Positions 1 to 12,547 of a stretch of DNA of 64,000 bases are shown here, in pieces (the first letter of the stretch is position 1; every line of letters starts with the position of its first letter). A program made the position numbers and the translations under genes. The stretch spans positions 14,959,471 to 15,023,470 of the forward strand of contig JAIOJX010000027.1 in NCBI GenBank assembly GCA_022376925.1, read 5' to 3'. Source of the stretch: Tragulus kanchil (Eukaryota; Chordata; Mammalia; Artiodactyla; Tragulidae). The notes under the pieces were generated by a model that worked only from the letters and a program-made list of their open reading frames with translations, did no database searches and was not told the origin of the DNA.

Positions 1-182
1 GTAACAACAACTATAAAATCTGTGCTGAGGGGCCCTAAAGATCCCCACTTCTCCTGCGGCTGTGAGTAAAGAGGACCTGCCTTCCAGTAATATCTTAGGG
101 TCGTGGAAAAAGAATTCAAAGCTGGACAGTTGTTCAGGAATCCAGTTTCAAGAAGTAATTTTAACTCACACATCCTTTTAAA
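1..182. other. Unannotated sequence
   Basis: No gene, RNA or recognisable repeat seen before the L1 fragment that follows. Confidence 0.4.
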
Positions 183-775
183 AATCACATGAAAAGATGC
201 CAACAACATGAAATATTAGAGAAATGCAAATCATAACAAGGTATCACCTCATGCTGGTTGGAATGGCCATTGTCAGAACTCTAGAAACGATAAGCGCTTG
301 AAGGGTGTGGAGTGGAGCGAAGAGAGCCCTTCACTCCTGATCCCGGCGGCGTCAGTCAGTCACGGCCACTTTGGAAGACAGCATGGAGGTTCCTAAAAAA
401 ACCCCAAAAACCAGCATGAACTTGGGAGACTCCCTTTATCACAAGACACGGGAAGTAAACTCCAAATAGCATAAAGACCCAAATGTCTGGATGCCTACTA
501 TTAGAGTTTTCAGGAAAATATAGGCTGAACATGCTTTGGAGAACTTCGGCTGGAAAAGCAGATCTGCGCTAACCAGTGCCAAGGAGAAGGAGGGCTTGGG
601 AGCAACTGTTTAATGTGTCAGTGGCTTCATTTTGTGACAATGTTACGAAACTAGGCCAACGCGGTGGCTGTGCAACATTGTGATTGTACTATTTTCCACT
701 AAATTTTTTACTTTAAAATGGTTAATTTTATGTTATGTGAACTTCACCTTAGGTTTTTTTTTTCAAGAATGTAAA
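183..775 (+). mobile_element. Old L1 3' fragment
   Basis: The segment reads like the ORF2 C-terminal part and 3' end of an old mammalian L1. It has the 'cacatgaaaagatg' and 'gaaatgcaaatc' blocks, then a 'tttaaaatggttaatttta' block, then a T-rich end. It is diverged and internally deleted. The same 3' signature recurs near 15421-15555, which supports the family call. Non-coding relic. Confidence 0.75.
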
Positions 776-1115
776 ATCACAACACCTGCGAATATAAAAT
801 ATACAAATTGCAGGATTTTATTCAACTTACAATTAATTAATAAAGGAATCAGTCAGATGTTAAAACATGTTCAAAGGGATATTTATATAAAAAGAAAACG
901 GCTTGCTAGGTATTAATGTCAAATGTAGCATCCCACGTCCATGTGACATCCCGAGGTTATCAGTTTTGCCAGACAGGTATTATCTGCATCATTAGTGGAC
1001 AGAAATATACATTAATCTTTGCTCTTATAGAATTTCAAAATAGCACAAAGTCAAGATCAGTACTGCTCTGAAAGAAGCCCAGCGATCTCGTTTACCTATT
1101 TCCAAGTTTTAAATG
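776..1115. other. Unannotated AT-rich sequence
   Basis: AT-rich sequence with no supported gene; the short open frames have no recognisable product. Confidence 0.4.
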
Positions 1116-1236
1116 ACAACCCACTCCAGCATTCCTGCCTGGGAATTCTATGGACAGAGTAGCCTTGGGGGGGTTATGGTTCATGGTATTGCAAAGAGTC
1201 AGACATGACTGAGCGACTGTCACTCAAGTTTTAGAT
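1116..1236 (+). mobile_element. Bov-tA SINE, 3' half
   Basis: The fragment has the ruminant Bov-tA/Bov-A blocks 'ccactccag', 'cctgggaattc' and 'gagtcagacatgactgagcg'. The tRNA-like head is missing. It is diagnostic for a ruminant genome. Confidence 0.85.
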
Positions 1237-1790
1237 ACTTTTTCTATGCTTAAAAAACGTTTCAATGGTACATTTTGTGTTAGCATATTTTACTATAATG
1301 AGAAATACATTGAGAAATAATACATACATACAATGCTTTTTCTGACGGTGTATATGTCTGCCTAAGAGGAGAGCAAGGGTTAATCATATGGATGGCAGTT
1401 AAATTCTCATCAGTGATGAGCAAACAGTCATTCAGGTGTCACACGCCAGTGCTGCAGGGGGTCCAGACGGCTCTGACAGCGCGTCTTCCTCCGAGTAGTG
1501 CCTCCCCTCCTTCCGAGCCTCCCTCCCCTGGTCCCGCACGCCTGCTCCCTGGAATTCTGCTCCCTGATACATTGGTAGCACATAAGCTTCCTCCTCAGGC
1601 TGCGTTTTCTCAGGCTGAGATCGTAGGTACTACTTCCCACATGATTACACTAATTTTAAGCCATCTAAAAATCTTCTTAGTGATCACCATATTTTATCTG
1701 TAATAAACTACTATGCTCTTGGGATTGTAAGGATTCGTATATAGTAAATGCAGACCTCCCCATGCTCTTCAGGATAAGAGGTGCAAGACG
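1237..1790. other. Unannotated sequence
   Basis: Contains a moderately GC-rich block near 1440-1560 with overlapping open frames on both strands. None resembles a known protein. I see no splice or promoter context that would make one a gene. Confidence 0.4.
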
Positions 1791-2022
1791 GTGAGGGATT
1801 TCCCTGGCGGCGCTGGTGGTGAAGAACCGCCTGCCAGCGCAGGAGACACAAGAGACACAGACTCGATCCCCGCGTCAGGAGGAGCCCCTGGCTTCGCCAG
1901 TGGCCCCCATGCCAGCACTCCTGCCTGGGAAATCCCACGGGCCGAGGAGTCTGGGGGGCCACGGTCCTCGGGGCCTCAAAGAGTCAGACATGACTGAGTG
2001 ACTGAACAGCGACAGAAAGCGA
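1791..2022 (+). mobile_element. Bov-tA SINE, near full length
   Basis: It starts with a tRNA-like head ('ttccctggcggcgctggtgg'). It continues through 'cactcctgcctgggaaatcc' and ends with 'gagtcagacatgactgagtg'. This is the standard Bov-tA layout. Open frames crossing it are the usual SINE-consensus frames and not genes. Confidence 0.9.
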
Positions 2023-2269
2023 ACGGGGGTCCAGGCAGTGGTGGAGGCTTCACCACGAGCACTTCCCACGGTCTTGTTCACGGGGTCTGCTGCGCCCCTC
2101 TCTTGCCTCCTGTGCGCCCTGTGACCTGTCCTTCATCTCCACCGTCCTTCAGAAGAGGCCCTTTGGAGGACGTCCGTGGGCGGGAGGCTGGCGCCAAGAG
2201 CAGCTCAGAAGCCGAGGAACCCAAAAATCTATGCCTCTGCGGCCAAAATGGACAGGCTGTGCGCTGACA

Positions 2270-2273
2270 CGCC

Positions 2274-2303
<30 letters not shown>
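2270..2303. repeat. (TG)n / (CG)n microsatellite
   Basis: A run of TG dinucleotides passes directly into CGCGCGCG. This purine-pyrimidine alternation is prone to Z-DNA and likely length-polymorphic. Confidence 0.9.
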
Positions 2304-2304
<1 letters not shown>

Positions 2305-3095
2305 GTGGGTGTGGCCCGGGCTGAGATCTTATTTCTGCCGTAGGATGAAGCCGCCCAGTGCAGGCTCCCCCGCTCTCGGGCAAAGGGGTGACCCACCCTT
2401 TCCCAGCGACTCAGTTGTGAAGAGCAACTGACTGTGAGTAACAATTTTTGCAAATGAATCCAACAAGTGACTGAGCCAGGACTTCGGTGATGATGAAAAT
2501 TGCCAGGCCAGCCGGCAGTCGAACAGGTCCTGAAGAGAATGGCAGATAGGCTAAGAAAAGAAAGAAGGACAGAAAAGATGGGGTTGAGAGGGACAGCAAG
2601 AAGGCAGACAACTCTACAGGTTGCTGACAAGTTGCTGACAAGTTTATTGAATTCGCCTTTGCCTTTTTATACTTCACACAACAAGCAATTGTGTACACGT
2701 GCTTTAGGCCAGGTGTCGATCATGAACTAGGTGTTACCTCCTGGTGTGTTATTACAATGGTTCTGGGTCATAATGCCCCTCAAGCCCTTTTCACCTGTAA
2801 AGAGGCTCCAGGTGTTCTTTATGATAGCTAAGGAACGTCTTCACAACACCTGGGGTGGCGGGACAGAGAGCTATGCTGTTATCAGCCCCTGTTGCCAGGG
2901 CAGCTCCCAGGGCTATGTTTCCTTAAAGGAAACCCCTTGAAACAGGGCAGCTTCCCGCAGAAAATCATCAGTGTTTTAGTAGCTGTAGCTACTGTTTCAG
3001 GTGTGACTGTATTGTTGGTCATTTGTTCCTTGTGATAAAGTCCTAATGTTTGCAAATAACTTACCTTTTTAATAACTTACCTCGTGATAGAAGAC
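2304..3095. other. Unannotated sequence
   Basis: No gene or confident repeat recognised. A short local duplication of 'ttgctgacaag' occurs near 2621-2641. Confidence 0.4.
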
Positions 3096-3300
3096 ATCAT
3101 TTTAACCATTTTGAAGAGTACAATTCTAACCACATTCACAAAGTTGTACAGATATCATCACATAGCCATCTTTAGAATTTTTTTCATTTTTTCCAATTGA
3201 AATTCCATATTGATTAAGTCATACCTCCTCTGTATCCCTTACCCAGGCCTACAGCGACCATCCCTCTACCTTCTGGAAAATAACTCATTTTCCACATAAA
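3096..3300 (-). mobile_element. Old L1 3'-UTR fragment
   Basis: On the minus strand it matches the general pattern of L1 3'-UTR sequence ('ttttaaccattttgaag', 'cattcacaaagttgtaca'). Related pieces occur at 26040-26170, 36605-36895 and 59345-59700. Confidence 0.55.
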
Positions 3301-3439
3301 TTAGAATATATTCTAGAGAGCCCTTATATCATTACTCACATTTCATTCACTCATGTATTCATTTTACAGATGTTTATTGAATGCTCATGCTGGTGAAGAA
3401 AACAAAGTACCTGCCTATGTGAAGCTTATGTTCTTTAGC

Positions 3440-3666
3440 GCTAAGTGTGTGGTTGCTAAGTCCCTTCAGTTCTGTCCAACTCTTTGTGACCCCCACAGAC
3501 TGTAGCCCGCCAGCCTCCTCCGTCCATGGGATTCTCCAGGCAAGAATACTGGAGTGGGTGGCCACACCCTCCTCTAGGGATCTTCCCGACCCAAGGATCG
3601 ATCCCATGAGTTATGACTCCTGCACAGGCATGTGGGCTCTTTACCACTAGTGCCACCTAGAAGCCC
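3440..3666 (-). mobile_element. Bov-tA SINE
   Basis: Minus-strand Bov-tA with blocks 'ccaactctttgtgacccc', 'gggattctccaggcaaga' and 'actggagtgggtggcc', ending in the head complement 'tctttaccac'. Near full length. Confidence 0.9.
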
Positions 3667-3869
3667 TAAAAGTGTAGGGTAGAGATACATGCTATGTGAG
3701 GAAACAGTTGCCAGGTGGAAGTGAAGTGGGAGGGAGTTAGGAGAGGATCTCAAGGAAGGAATGCGGGGGAGGTTATGGGAGGGGAGCAGGACTGGAAGGA
3801 ACAGATACACCAACCCTGAGATGTTACAGGACTTTCACTCCAGGTGGGAGAATATACAGTCGAAAAGCG

Positions 3870-3988
3870 CTTATGAGAATTCCCTGGAGGCCCAGTGGTT
3901 ACAACTCAGCACTTCCCCGTCTGTGTTTGACCCCTGGTCAGGGACCTAAGATGCCACAGCCCCTGGTGCAGCCAGAAAGAATTGAGTA
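3870..3988 (+). mobile_element. CHR-type (tRNA-Glu) SINE, short form
   Basis: The head 'attccctggaggcccagtgg' is followed by 'gacccctggtcagggac' and 'gccacagcccctggtgcagcc'. This is the tRNA-Glu-derived ruminant/cetacean CHR layout. It is degenerate. Confidence 0.75.
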
Positions 3989-5058
3989 GATCACCCATTC
4001 TCAGAGTGAGATTTGTGGAATCCCCAAGGGTGCCTGAGACACATTGAAGGCATCCACGAGGCCAAAGCATTTTCACAGTAACAGCAAGACCCCTTCAGTC
4101 CCCCACCAGGGTAAAGTGCAGATGTTCCAGCGGCTTTGTGATGTGTGACAGCACAGAGATCAGGTGAGAAGCAATGATTATTAGAATTCAGCCATAGCCT
4201 ATTCACTCAGACATGGAAGCAATTCGCAAACAAAGGGAGGACAGCCACTTTCCTTACTAATTCTTTTTCTTTTGGAAAATGTAATTATTTCTTCATAAAT
4301 TTGAGTTGCTTATATGAACATCAAAATGGGCTTATTATATTTGTCTGTAAATATTTAAACTTTTTCTCTGTCTCACTTTCTCTAATGGTGAGCCACAAAA
4401 CACTTAGACAAAAACTCTTGGGGTCCTCGGTAATTTTCAAAATCTGAAAAGGGCCCTGAGACCAGCTGTGTAGCCAGCAAGGATGTTTGTTATCTCCCAT
4501 GATCACAGGTTTAAAGGGTTAGTGATGGACCCTGGGGTAGATGCAGTGTTTCAACCACAGCTCTGAGAACAAGGGTGCTTTCCAGCCTCCTGAGTTTACG
4601 TTTGGCCTTGCTCAGCTTGTCTGCGGGATCCCTTCCTTAGGTCAAAAGCCAGAAGGCTGAGCGGTTATAGACGCTGCCGATGTGCACACACCTAGCCACG
4701 ACAGGAACTTCCTCCTGCAAATCTGCCGGAGGGGAAATCTTGCCTAACAGCTCTCGCACAGAGGCTGTCGGCCAGGATCAGGCCCCGCGCCCGCGCTCCA
4801 GCCCGCGGAGTCCGAGAGGCGAGCATGGAGTCCCATGCCAAGGTCACAGGTGTGGAGCCCTATACTAAGGACACAGGATAAAAATTTCTGGAACTCACCA
4901 AGCCGCATAGCAACTGTTGCCACGAGCCTTCAGATCTAAACCAGATGGAAAATAATCACCCTACCATCCACCCTATAGCATCCTAATCAATCACCTAATG
5001 CCAGCATTCCAGTAGGAATTTTCTGTCTTGAGGTTGTAAAAGTTGGCTGCAAGCCTGT
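3989..5058. other. Unannotated sequence
   Basis: No supported gene or repeat. There is a short CG-rich patch near 4780-4830, too small to call a CpG island. Confidence 0.4.
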
Positions 5059-5509
5059 GAAAGCGGCTCTCCCTCGAGCTGGTACGCTGTACAAACAGCG
5101 TCTCCCACTCTAACAAACTTTTCTCCTCTCATCCTGCCTCATCGCTGGAAATTATTTTCCAACCCACGCATTGAACACAATAGCGAGTCTTGGCATTTTT
5201 GGCTTCTGTGGCAGGAGAGCAGTGGGGGGCGGTGCTGTGGGGCGAGGCCACGGGGCAGTGTGGCTGCTGGAGGAGCGACGAGCCATCGGAGTGGGAGCGT
5301 GGGAATACCGCGGTGACGCGTGCTGGGGAAAGTGCGGAGATGGGCAAGGCCTGTTACTTGAGCATAGAAAATAGTATAGCTGGGTCTGAAGTTGACCTGG
5401 GTGCTAGGTACGTTTTGATAAATTTCAGTCAACAGCAAGAATGAGGTCCAGCTGATTTTCTGGATGAAAACTCAATACGAATTTAGAATCTATTATCCTA
5501 AATTCCGCA

Positions 5510-5744
5510 AGTGCTTTCCAGGTGGCTCAGCGGTAAAACAAACAAACAAACAAAAAATCCACCGGAAATGCAGGAGAGATGCAGGCTTGATCCCTAGGTC
5601 AGAAAGGTCCTCTGGAGAAGGAAAGAGCAATCCACTCCAGTAATCTTGCCTGCGAAATCCCACGGACGGAGGAACCTGGCAGGATGCAGTCCATAGGGTC
5701 ACAAAGACTCACACATGACTTAGCCACTGGACAACAGCAACGTG
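5510..5744 (+). mobile_element. Bov-tA SINE with internal (AAAC)n
   Basis: Head 'tttccaggtggctcagcggt', then an AAAC-type expansion inside the head, then the usual Bov-tA body ending 'cactggacaacagcaacg'. The simple-repeat expansion interrupts the tRNA-like region. It is repeated in duplicate copy 2. Confidence 0.88.
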
Positions 5745-6635
5745 AATCTGGAGGTGGGCGTCCAGGGCTGTGTCCACAGACGGACCAGCCCTGCTGGCTG
5801 TAGTGCACGACCCCTGAAGACGGTGCTCCTCTGTGCTCCTTGCTAGCGGGACCTGCTGACGAGCAAATGCAGTCACAGCCTGAAAGCAGAGAGTCAGTGC
5901 ATTTGGTGGGACTGTTAGGACTCTTGAGCCTGAGAGACAGCATCTCAGCAGCTCTGAGACAGCTGTTCTGAGGAGTCCGGAGGGGAGGTCAGGCGCTACA
6001 CAAGTTTGCAGCAAAGGGAGCAGGCAGTCTGAGTATCAATCAGGCATCAAGTTTAGGGACTGAGCATTCTAGGCAGGGGAAGACAGAAGACTCTGGGCTC
6101 ACTGAATTCATTCCTTTCTTGTGCACCTAAGCTATTGGGGCTAGGAAAAAACCCCAAAGTAAAAGGACAGTTTTCTGTTTTTTCCCGAAAGCGGCTCCCT
6201 CGAGCTGGTACGCTGTACAAACAGCGTCTCCCACTCTAACAAACTTTTCTCCTCTCATCCTGCCTCATCGCTGGAAATTATTTTCCAACCCACGCATTGA
6301 ACACAATAGCGAGTCTTGGCATTTTTGGCTTCTGTGGCAGGAGAGCAGTGGGGGGCGGTGCTGTGGGGCGAGGCCACGGGGCAGTGTGGCTGCTGGAGGA
6401 GCGACGAGCCATCGGAGTGGGAGCGTGGGAATACCGCGGTGACGCGTGCTGGGGAAAGTGCGGAGATGGGCAAGGCCTGTTACTTGAGCATAGAAAATAG
6501 TATAGCTGGGTCTGAAGTTGACCTGGGTGCTAGGTACGTTTTGATAAATTTCAGTCAACAGCAAGAATGAGGTCCAGCTGATTTTCTGGATGAAAACTCA
6601 ATACGAATTTAGAATCTATTATCCTAAATTCCGCA

Positions 6636-6870
6636 AGTGCTTTCCAGGTGGCTCAGCGGTAAAACAAACAAACAAACAAAAAATCCACCGGAAATGCAGG
6701 AGAGATGCAGGCTTGATCCCTAGGTCAGAAAGGTCCTCTGGAGAAGGAAAGAGCAATCCACTCCAGTAATCTTGCCTGCGAAATCCCACGGACGGAGGAA
6801 CCTGGCAGGATGCAGTCCATAGGGTCACAAAGACTCACACATGACTTAGCCACTGGACAACAGCAACGTG
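6636..6870 (+). mobile_element. Bov-tA SINE (second copy)
   Basis: Same insertion as at 5510-5744, including the AAAC expansion. It is present only because the segment is duplicated and is not an independent insertion. Confidence 0.88.
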
Positions 6871-7268
6871 AATCTGGAGGTGGGCGTCCAGGGCTGTGTC
6901 CACAGACGGACCAGCCCTGCTGGCTGTAGTGCACGACCCCTGAAGACGGTGCTCCTCTGTGCTCCTTGCTAGCGGGACCTGCTGACGAGCAAATGCAGTC
7001 ACAGCCTGAAAGCAGAGAGTCAGTGCATTTGGTGGGACTGTTAGGACTCTTGAGCCTGAGAGACAGCATCTCAGCAGCTCTGAGACAGCTGTTCTGAGGA
7101 GTCCGGAGGGGAGGTCAGGCGCTACACAAGTTTGCAGCAAAGGGAGCAGGCAGTCTGAGTATCAATCAGGCATCAAGTTTAGGGACTGAGCATTCTAGGC
7201 AGGGGAAGACAGAAGCCTCTGGGCTCACTGAATTCATTCCTTTCTTGTGCACCTCAGCTATTGGGGCT

Positions 7269-8280
7269 CAACCTGCTTCCTTGTTCACCTGCCTCCTGCA
7301 TTCCCTAGCTCCTCAGCCGTCACCGTGGCCGGTGGCAGCATCCGCTGGATCGCTGCCTGGGGAGCCCTCATTCCCGTCTGGAGGCCAGAAATCGCTGATG
7401 GCTGTGACGTTTCTTATTTATTAATATGGCAGGAGATATTTTCATTTCACAGACTGACTGGACTCCAACAAATGCCAAAGCCAGATGGATCACAATTTTT
7501 CTTGTCTTTTGTATTACCATTTCACAACAATTATCTTTTTTTAAAAAAATACGGTCAATCAAATGCTTACTGATAATCTTCTAAATCCCGGACACTGATT
7601 AATTGACCCTTGACAGAAAAATAGACTTGATCAAGTATCATAAGCTTAAGACATCCACAAGTGGAGAACCTTCATGGCTTTAAATGTTGGATTTTAGATA
7701 TAGTGTCACATGATTTCTTTTAGTCAAAATGGCTCTGTATCTAAATATCTCGTTAGAATGTACTTTGCTAAATTTTACAAAAGTCCTCAAAAAGGCAGTC
7801 ATGGGCTTTTAAGATGAAACTCTGATCTGAAAATGATGACGGGAACATGGGAATGTCAGGGTGCCGATGGCATGCGTGTGCTTCAAAAGCCGCGCACAGC
7901 ACGGTCTGCAGGGTGAACCTGGTTACCTGGCCAAACACAGATGATACAATGAAGCCTAAAAGTTACGGATTTGTTGTTGTTATCGAGGTTGTCTTGTAAC
8001 TCTAGTTCTATTTATTAGAGATTTACTATTTAGGTTAGACATTTGCTCAGTCAATTGTTAAAGAATTTGCAAACTTTGCTTCCTTGGGCTCCCCAGCCTG
8101 CGGGTGCAGAGCAGAGGTGTGAATGCTAATTGCAGTTGCAACAAGGCTGGAGGCGCTGAGCTTTGATCCTGCCCCCTCCCCAAGGCACCAGGCCTGTGGT
8201 CAGGGAGGCACTTGGCCATTTGCCCTGCCGGCACTGCCAGCTAAGGCAGGGTGCTCTGTCCTTTGTCCGAAGGAAAGAAA
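7269..8280. other. Unannotated sequence
   Basis: AT-rich, with no gene or confident repeat. Open frames near 7247-7573 lack homology that I recognise and lack splice context. Confidence 0.4.
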
Positions 8281-8468
8281 GTCAAGTCATCACTCAGTCA
8301 TGTCCAACTCTTTGCGACCCATGGACGAGCCATGGAATTCTCCAGGCAAGAACACTGGAGTGGGTAGCCTTTCCCTTCTCCAGGGGATCTTCCAGACCCA
8401 GAAATCGAACCCAGGTCTCTTACATTGCAAATGGATTCTTTCCTAGCTAAGCTACAAAGGAAGCCAGG
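8281..8468 (-). mobile_element. Bov-tA SINE
   Basis: Minus-strand Bov-tA with 'catcactcagtcatgtcc', 'gaattctccaggcaagaac' and 'ggggatcttccagaccc', ending with the head complement. Near full length. Confidence 0.9.
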
Positions 8469-9176
8469 AGGTCAGGGGAAAGGAGCAGGTTCACAAAGCG
8501 TGGGTTTTAGCAAATTAGTTACGGGACCAGTCAAAGCTGTGTTAATAGAAGGGATGCAAATTTCCTATGGAGTCCAGATAGGAGGGGATTTTAGTAGAAA
8601 ATTAAAATCCTGGGCAAAGCAAGAGGTGGTTTTAAATACTCTGAGAGAAACCAGCTGCAGTTCCAAGTGGAACTTCCCTTCTCTGAAATCAGAGCGGCCG
8701 CTCATCCTCTCCCTGGTGGGTGAGGAGCTGCTGCAACCCGCTGGCCTTGCCGCAGGGGCGACAGCAGCCTGGCGCGGCAGAAAGGCATCAGCATCCTTTG
8801 ACATTAGAGGCTTGTGAAACTTGCGAGACAGAGAAGGAGAAAGAGGGACTTGAGGCTGACTCTTCCCCTAGAGAGGGGTGATGGAGTGGGGAGAGAGTGG
8901 GGAAAGAGTCTTGGAAAGGAGGGGGTTTATAGGCTAGAGCTGCCTAAAGAGAGAAAATGGAGAGATTTGAAAAAATTTCTCTTTCTACTACCACACCGAA
9001 TATTCTAGATGCTCTTTCTAAATTAGCAAATGAAAAAGGTTGAATTATATTCAGGATTCTAATAGATCTAGTATACTTTACATGTAGCAAATGGCTAGGT
9101 GTTTGAGGCTAGGGATTGGAGATGGATGGAGGGAGAGATAATCTGAAAGTTTCTTGGATATACATATGTTCTGTGA
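8469..9176. other. Unannotated sequence
   Basis: An open frame from the SINE runs to 8817 but has no recognisable product. Treated as non-coding. Confidence 0.4.
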
Positions 9177-9402
9177 AAATGTTAGTGTTACTTGCTCAGC
9201 TGTGCCTGACTCTTTGCAACTCCATGGACAATACAGTCTGCCAGGCTCCTCTGGTCAGTGAGATTTTCCAGAAAGAATACTGGAGTGGGTTGCCATTTCC
9301 TCTTCCAACAAATCTTCCCAACCCAAGGATCAAACCTGCATTACAAGCAGATTCTTTACCATCTGAGACAGCAGTGAAGATACATTGGGAATGCAGATCT
9401 TA
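9177..9402 (-). mobile_element. Bov-tA SINE
   Basis: Minus-strand Bov-tA, moderately diverged. Blocks: 'gtgcctgactctttgcaac', 'agaatactggagtgggttgc', 'caagcagattctttacca'. Confidence 0.88.
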
Positions 9403-9625
9403 GCCACTGGACCACTAGGGAAACTGACATAATCGCTAGCAGGAATAGGAAACAGTTGGTTCAGTACAAACCCAGGACGTTCCCGAAGAGAAATGGCAAA
9501 GGGAACTTTGCAGGATGAGTAGCTGAACCTGCTTCCGTGAACGATTCCTGCTTCCCCATCAGGTCTGCGCCTCTTGGGTGTAGATGCTGGACGCTGGTTG
9601 CTCTTCATTTATTTTCCAAAGATGA

Positions 9626-11793
9626 AACAGAGATGTAACACTGGTGGTGAGAGAGCCCATCCTCACGTCCAACAGAAGAGCAGGGGCAACTCCGAGAAAG
9701 ATGCGGTCTGGGCAGGTGCTATAGTTTCTACAAAGGCAGCCTGGGAGACTCTGTCCAACCTTCTCTCCCTGGCAAATCTGGCCTTGGATCCAGCGCCGGC
9801 TAGGAGCTTCAGGAGCATGTGCCTGGGCGCAGAAATGAGTGCTCTAAGGAGAATGCCTGAAACTTCTAAAAGGCTTAACAGTGGGAAAAGTCCCTGTTTC
9901 TCTCCAAATCCAACCGTAAGTTACCTAGGTTCCCGGTCACAGTGTCTTCCCTGATATCTCTCAGGTTTTATTACCCTCTGGGCTTTAATGTCTCTTTTCT
10001 CCTGCCATCCTAAGTCCTGACAGTTGGCTCCTTCTACATCTGTTTCACTCCTGGTTTTGGCCCACCTGTTTTTTTGGCCTGAAATCCAAACTCCTGACCT
10101 TGGAATCTGCAGCTTATTACCCGCCACACCCAGGCCCTGCTGGATCCTGACAAACGGCCTCAGCAGGAGGAGTGGAGCCCCACTGGACAGTGTGCACGTG
10201 AGACGGTTCTCCCGGCCAGTGAGCCCAGGTAAAGCCTCGCCTAAGTGCATGCCCAGAGCTTAGCTGCTCCGAGCTGTCACTCTTCCAATCTTTTATAATG
10301 GCCTCTGCTACTGGTACAAAATTAAGAAATACCAGAGCACTCAGACATAATCACAAATCAGTGCTGGCCACTGGTTGCCATTATAGCTGCTTGAACTTGG
10401 ACCTAATGATCCAGATCCTAACAGTGGTACAGAACGCTTCCCTGTGGACAGAACTTAGATTACATTGCTATGACCACCACTAGATGCTGATGGAACTGGA
10501 AACCCACCATGTACAATGCCAATAAAACTGGAACCAGTGCTCTAAAAGACCAGACATTCTTTCTGCTGACTCAGGAAAGACTGCTGCTCCTCTTGTGAGA
10601 TGCAGGTTTTCCGTCTGAGAGCTCTGCAGGATGGTTTCAAGTGTCAGCAGCCACACCAGACCTGGAAATAGCCACTCTTCCTGAACTCTCCTTTCCCCAA
10701 TTTTTGTTTCCCTGAACAGAGATGTAAAAAAACTGGTGGTGAGAGAGCCCATCCTCACGTCCAACAGAAGAGCAGGGGCAACTCCGAGAAAGATGCGGTC
10801 TGGGCAGGTGCTATAGTTTCTACAAAGGCAGCCTGGGAGACTCTGTCCAACCTTCTCTCCCTGGCAAATCTGGCCTTGGATCCAGCGCCGGCTAGGAGCT
10901 TCAGGAGCATGTGCCTGGGCGCAGAAATGAGTGCTCTAAGGAGAATGCCTGAAACTTCTAAAAGGCTTAACAGTGGGAAAAGTCCCTGTTTCTCTCCAAA
11001 TCCAACCGTAAGTTACCTAGGTTCCCGGTCACAGTGTCTTCCCTGATATCTCTCAGGTTTTATTACCCTCTGGGCTTTAATGTCTCTTTTCTCCTGCCAT
11101 CCTAAGTCCTGACAGTTGGCTCCTTCTACATCTGTTTCACTCCTGGTTTTGGCCCACCTGTTTTTTTGGCCTGAAATCCAAACTCCTGACCTTGGAATCT
11201 GCAGCTTATTACCCGCCACACCCAGGCCCTGCTGGATCCTGACAAACGGCCTCAGCAGGAGGAGTGGAGCCCCACTGGACAGTGTGCACGTGAGACGGTT
11301 CTCCCGGCCAGTGAGCCCAGGTAAAGCCTCGCCTAAGTGCATGCCCAGAGCTTAGCTGCTCCGAGCTGTCACTCTTCCAATCTTTTATAATGGCCTCTGC
11401 TACTGGTACAAAATTAAGAAATACCAGAGCACTCAGACATAATCACAAATCAGTGCTGGCCACTGGTTGCCATTATAGCTGCTTGAACTTGGACCTAATG
11501 ATCCAGATCCTAACAGTGGTACAGAACGCTTCCCTGTGGACAGAACTTAGATTACATTGCTATGACCACCACTAGATGCTGATGGAACTGGAAACCCACC
11601 ATGTACAATGCCAATAAAACTGGAACCAGTGCTCTAAAAGACCAGACATTCTTTCTGCTGACTCAGGAAAGACTGCTGCTCCTCTTGTGAGATGCAGGTT
11701 TTCCGTCTGAGAGCTCTGCAGGATGGTTTCAAGTGTCAGCAGCCACACCAGACCTGGAAATAGCCACTCTTCCTGAACTCTCTTTTCCCCAAT
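9626..11793. repeat. Tandem duplicate pair 2
   Basis: Copy 1 is 9626-10701 and copy 2 is 10715-11793 (about 1.08 kb, offset 1092 after a 3-base A-run change). No known repeat fills the unit. The 13-bp filler 'ttttgtttccctg' resembles the sequence immediately left of copy 1. Probably an unmerged overlap. Confidence 0.9.
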
Positions 11794-11854
11794 CTTTTCA
11801 ATGGACCTAGCCTTCAGCCATGATTTTAAAAGACACTTTTCTTGTTGGGAGAAA

Positions 11855-12372
11855 CCTAGACAGTGAATTAAACAAACCTAGACAGTGAATTAAAAAGCAG
11901 AGACATCACTTTGCCAACAAAGGTCCGTACAGTCAAAGCTCCGATTTTCCCAGTGGTCCTGTATGGATGTGAGAGCTGGACCATAAAGAAGGCTGAGAAC
12001 TGAAAAACTGATGCTTTTGAACTGTGGTGCTGGAGAAGACTCCTGAGAGTCCCTTGGGCTGGAAGGAGATCAAACCAGTCCATCCCAAAGGAAATTGACC
12101 CTGACTATACATGGGAAGGATGGGTGCTGAAGCTGAAGCTACAATGCTTTGGCCACCTGATGCGAAGAGATCACTCACTGGAAAAGATGCTGGGAAAGAC
12201 TGAGGGCAGGAGGAGAAGTGGGTGACAGAGGATGAGATGGTTGGGTGACTCAATGGATGTGAGTTTGAGCAAACTCTGGCAAAAAAGTGCACAACAGGGA
12301 AGTCTGAAGTGCTGCAGTTCGTGAGGTTGTAAACAGTTGGAAACAACTTAGTGACTGAAGAACGTTGACTAA
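11855..12372 (+). mobile_element. BovB LINE, 3' part of ORF
   Basis: Plus-strand BovB (RTE clade) 3' region: 'ttaaaaagcagagacatcac', 'gtatggatgtgagagctgg', 'gccacctgatgcgaagag'. It encodes the C-terminal end of the BovB polyprotein in a degraded form with stops. Inactive fragment. Confidence 0.92.
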
Positions 12373-12547
12373 AAAAAGATAAACAACTTGAGAGTTCCAA
12401 TTTGTACTTGACAACAACAACAACAACAAGCTTTCGTAACTATTGTAAAATTCGGGTTCCAAGACAAGTCAATCAGGGGGAAAATAGTCTTTTCAACTAA
12501 TGGTGCTGGGACAACTGAATATCCACATGGAAAAGAATTAAGTTAAG

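Larger units (their letters stand above)
5059..7268. repeat. Tandem duplicate pair 1
   Basis: Copy 1 is 5059-6142 and copy 2 is 6187-7268 (about 1.08 kb, offset 1126). Both carry the same Bov-tA SINE. The copies are near-identical; copy 2 lacks a CT in the first 15 bases. The copies are separated by 44 bp of unmatched filler, which contains a perfect 9-bp inverted repeat. Probably an unmerged contig overlap. Confidence 0.9.
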
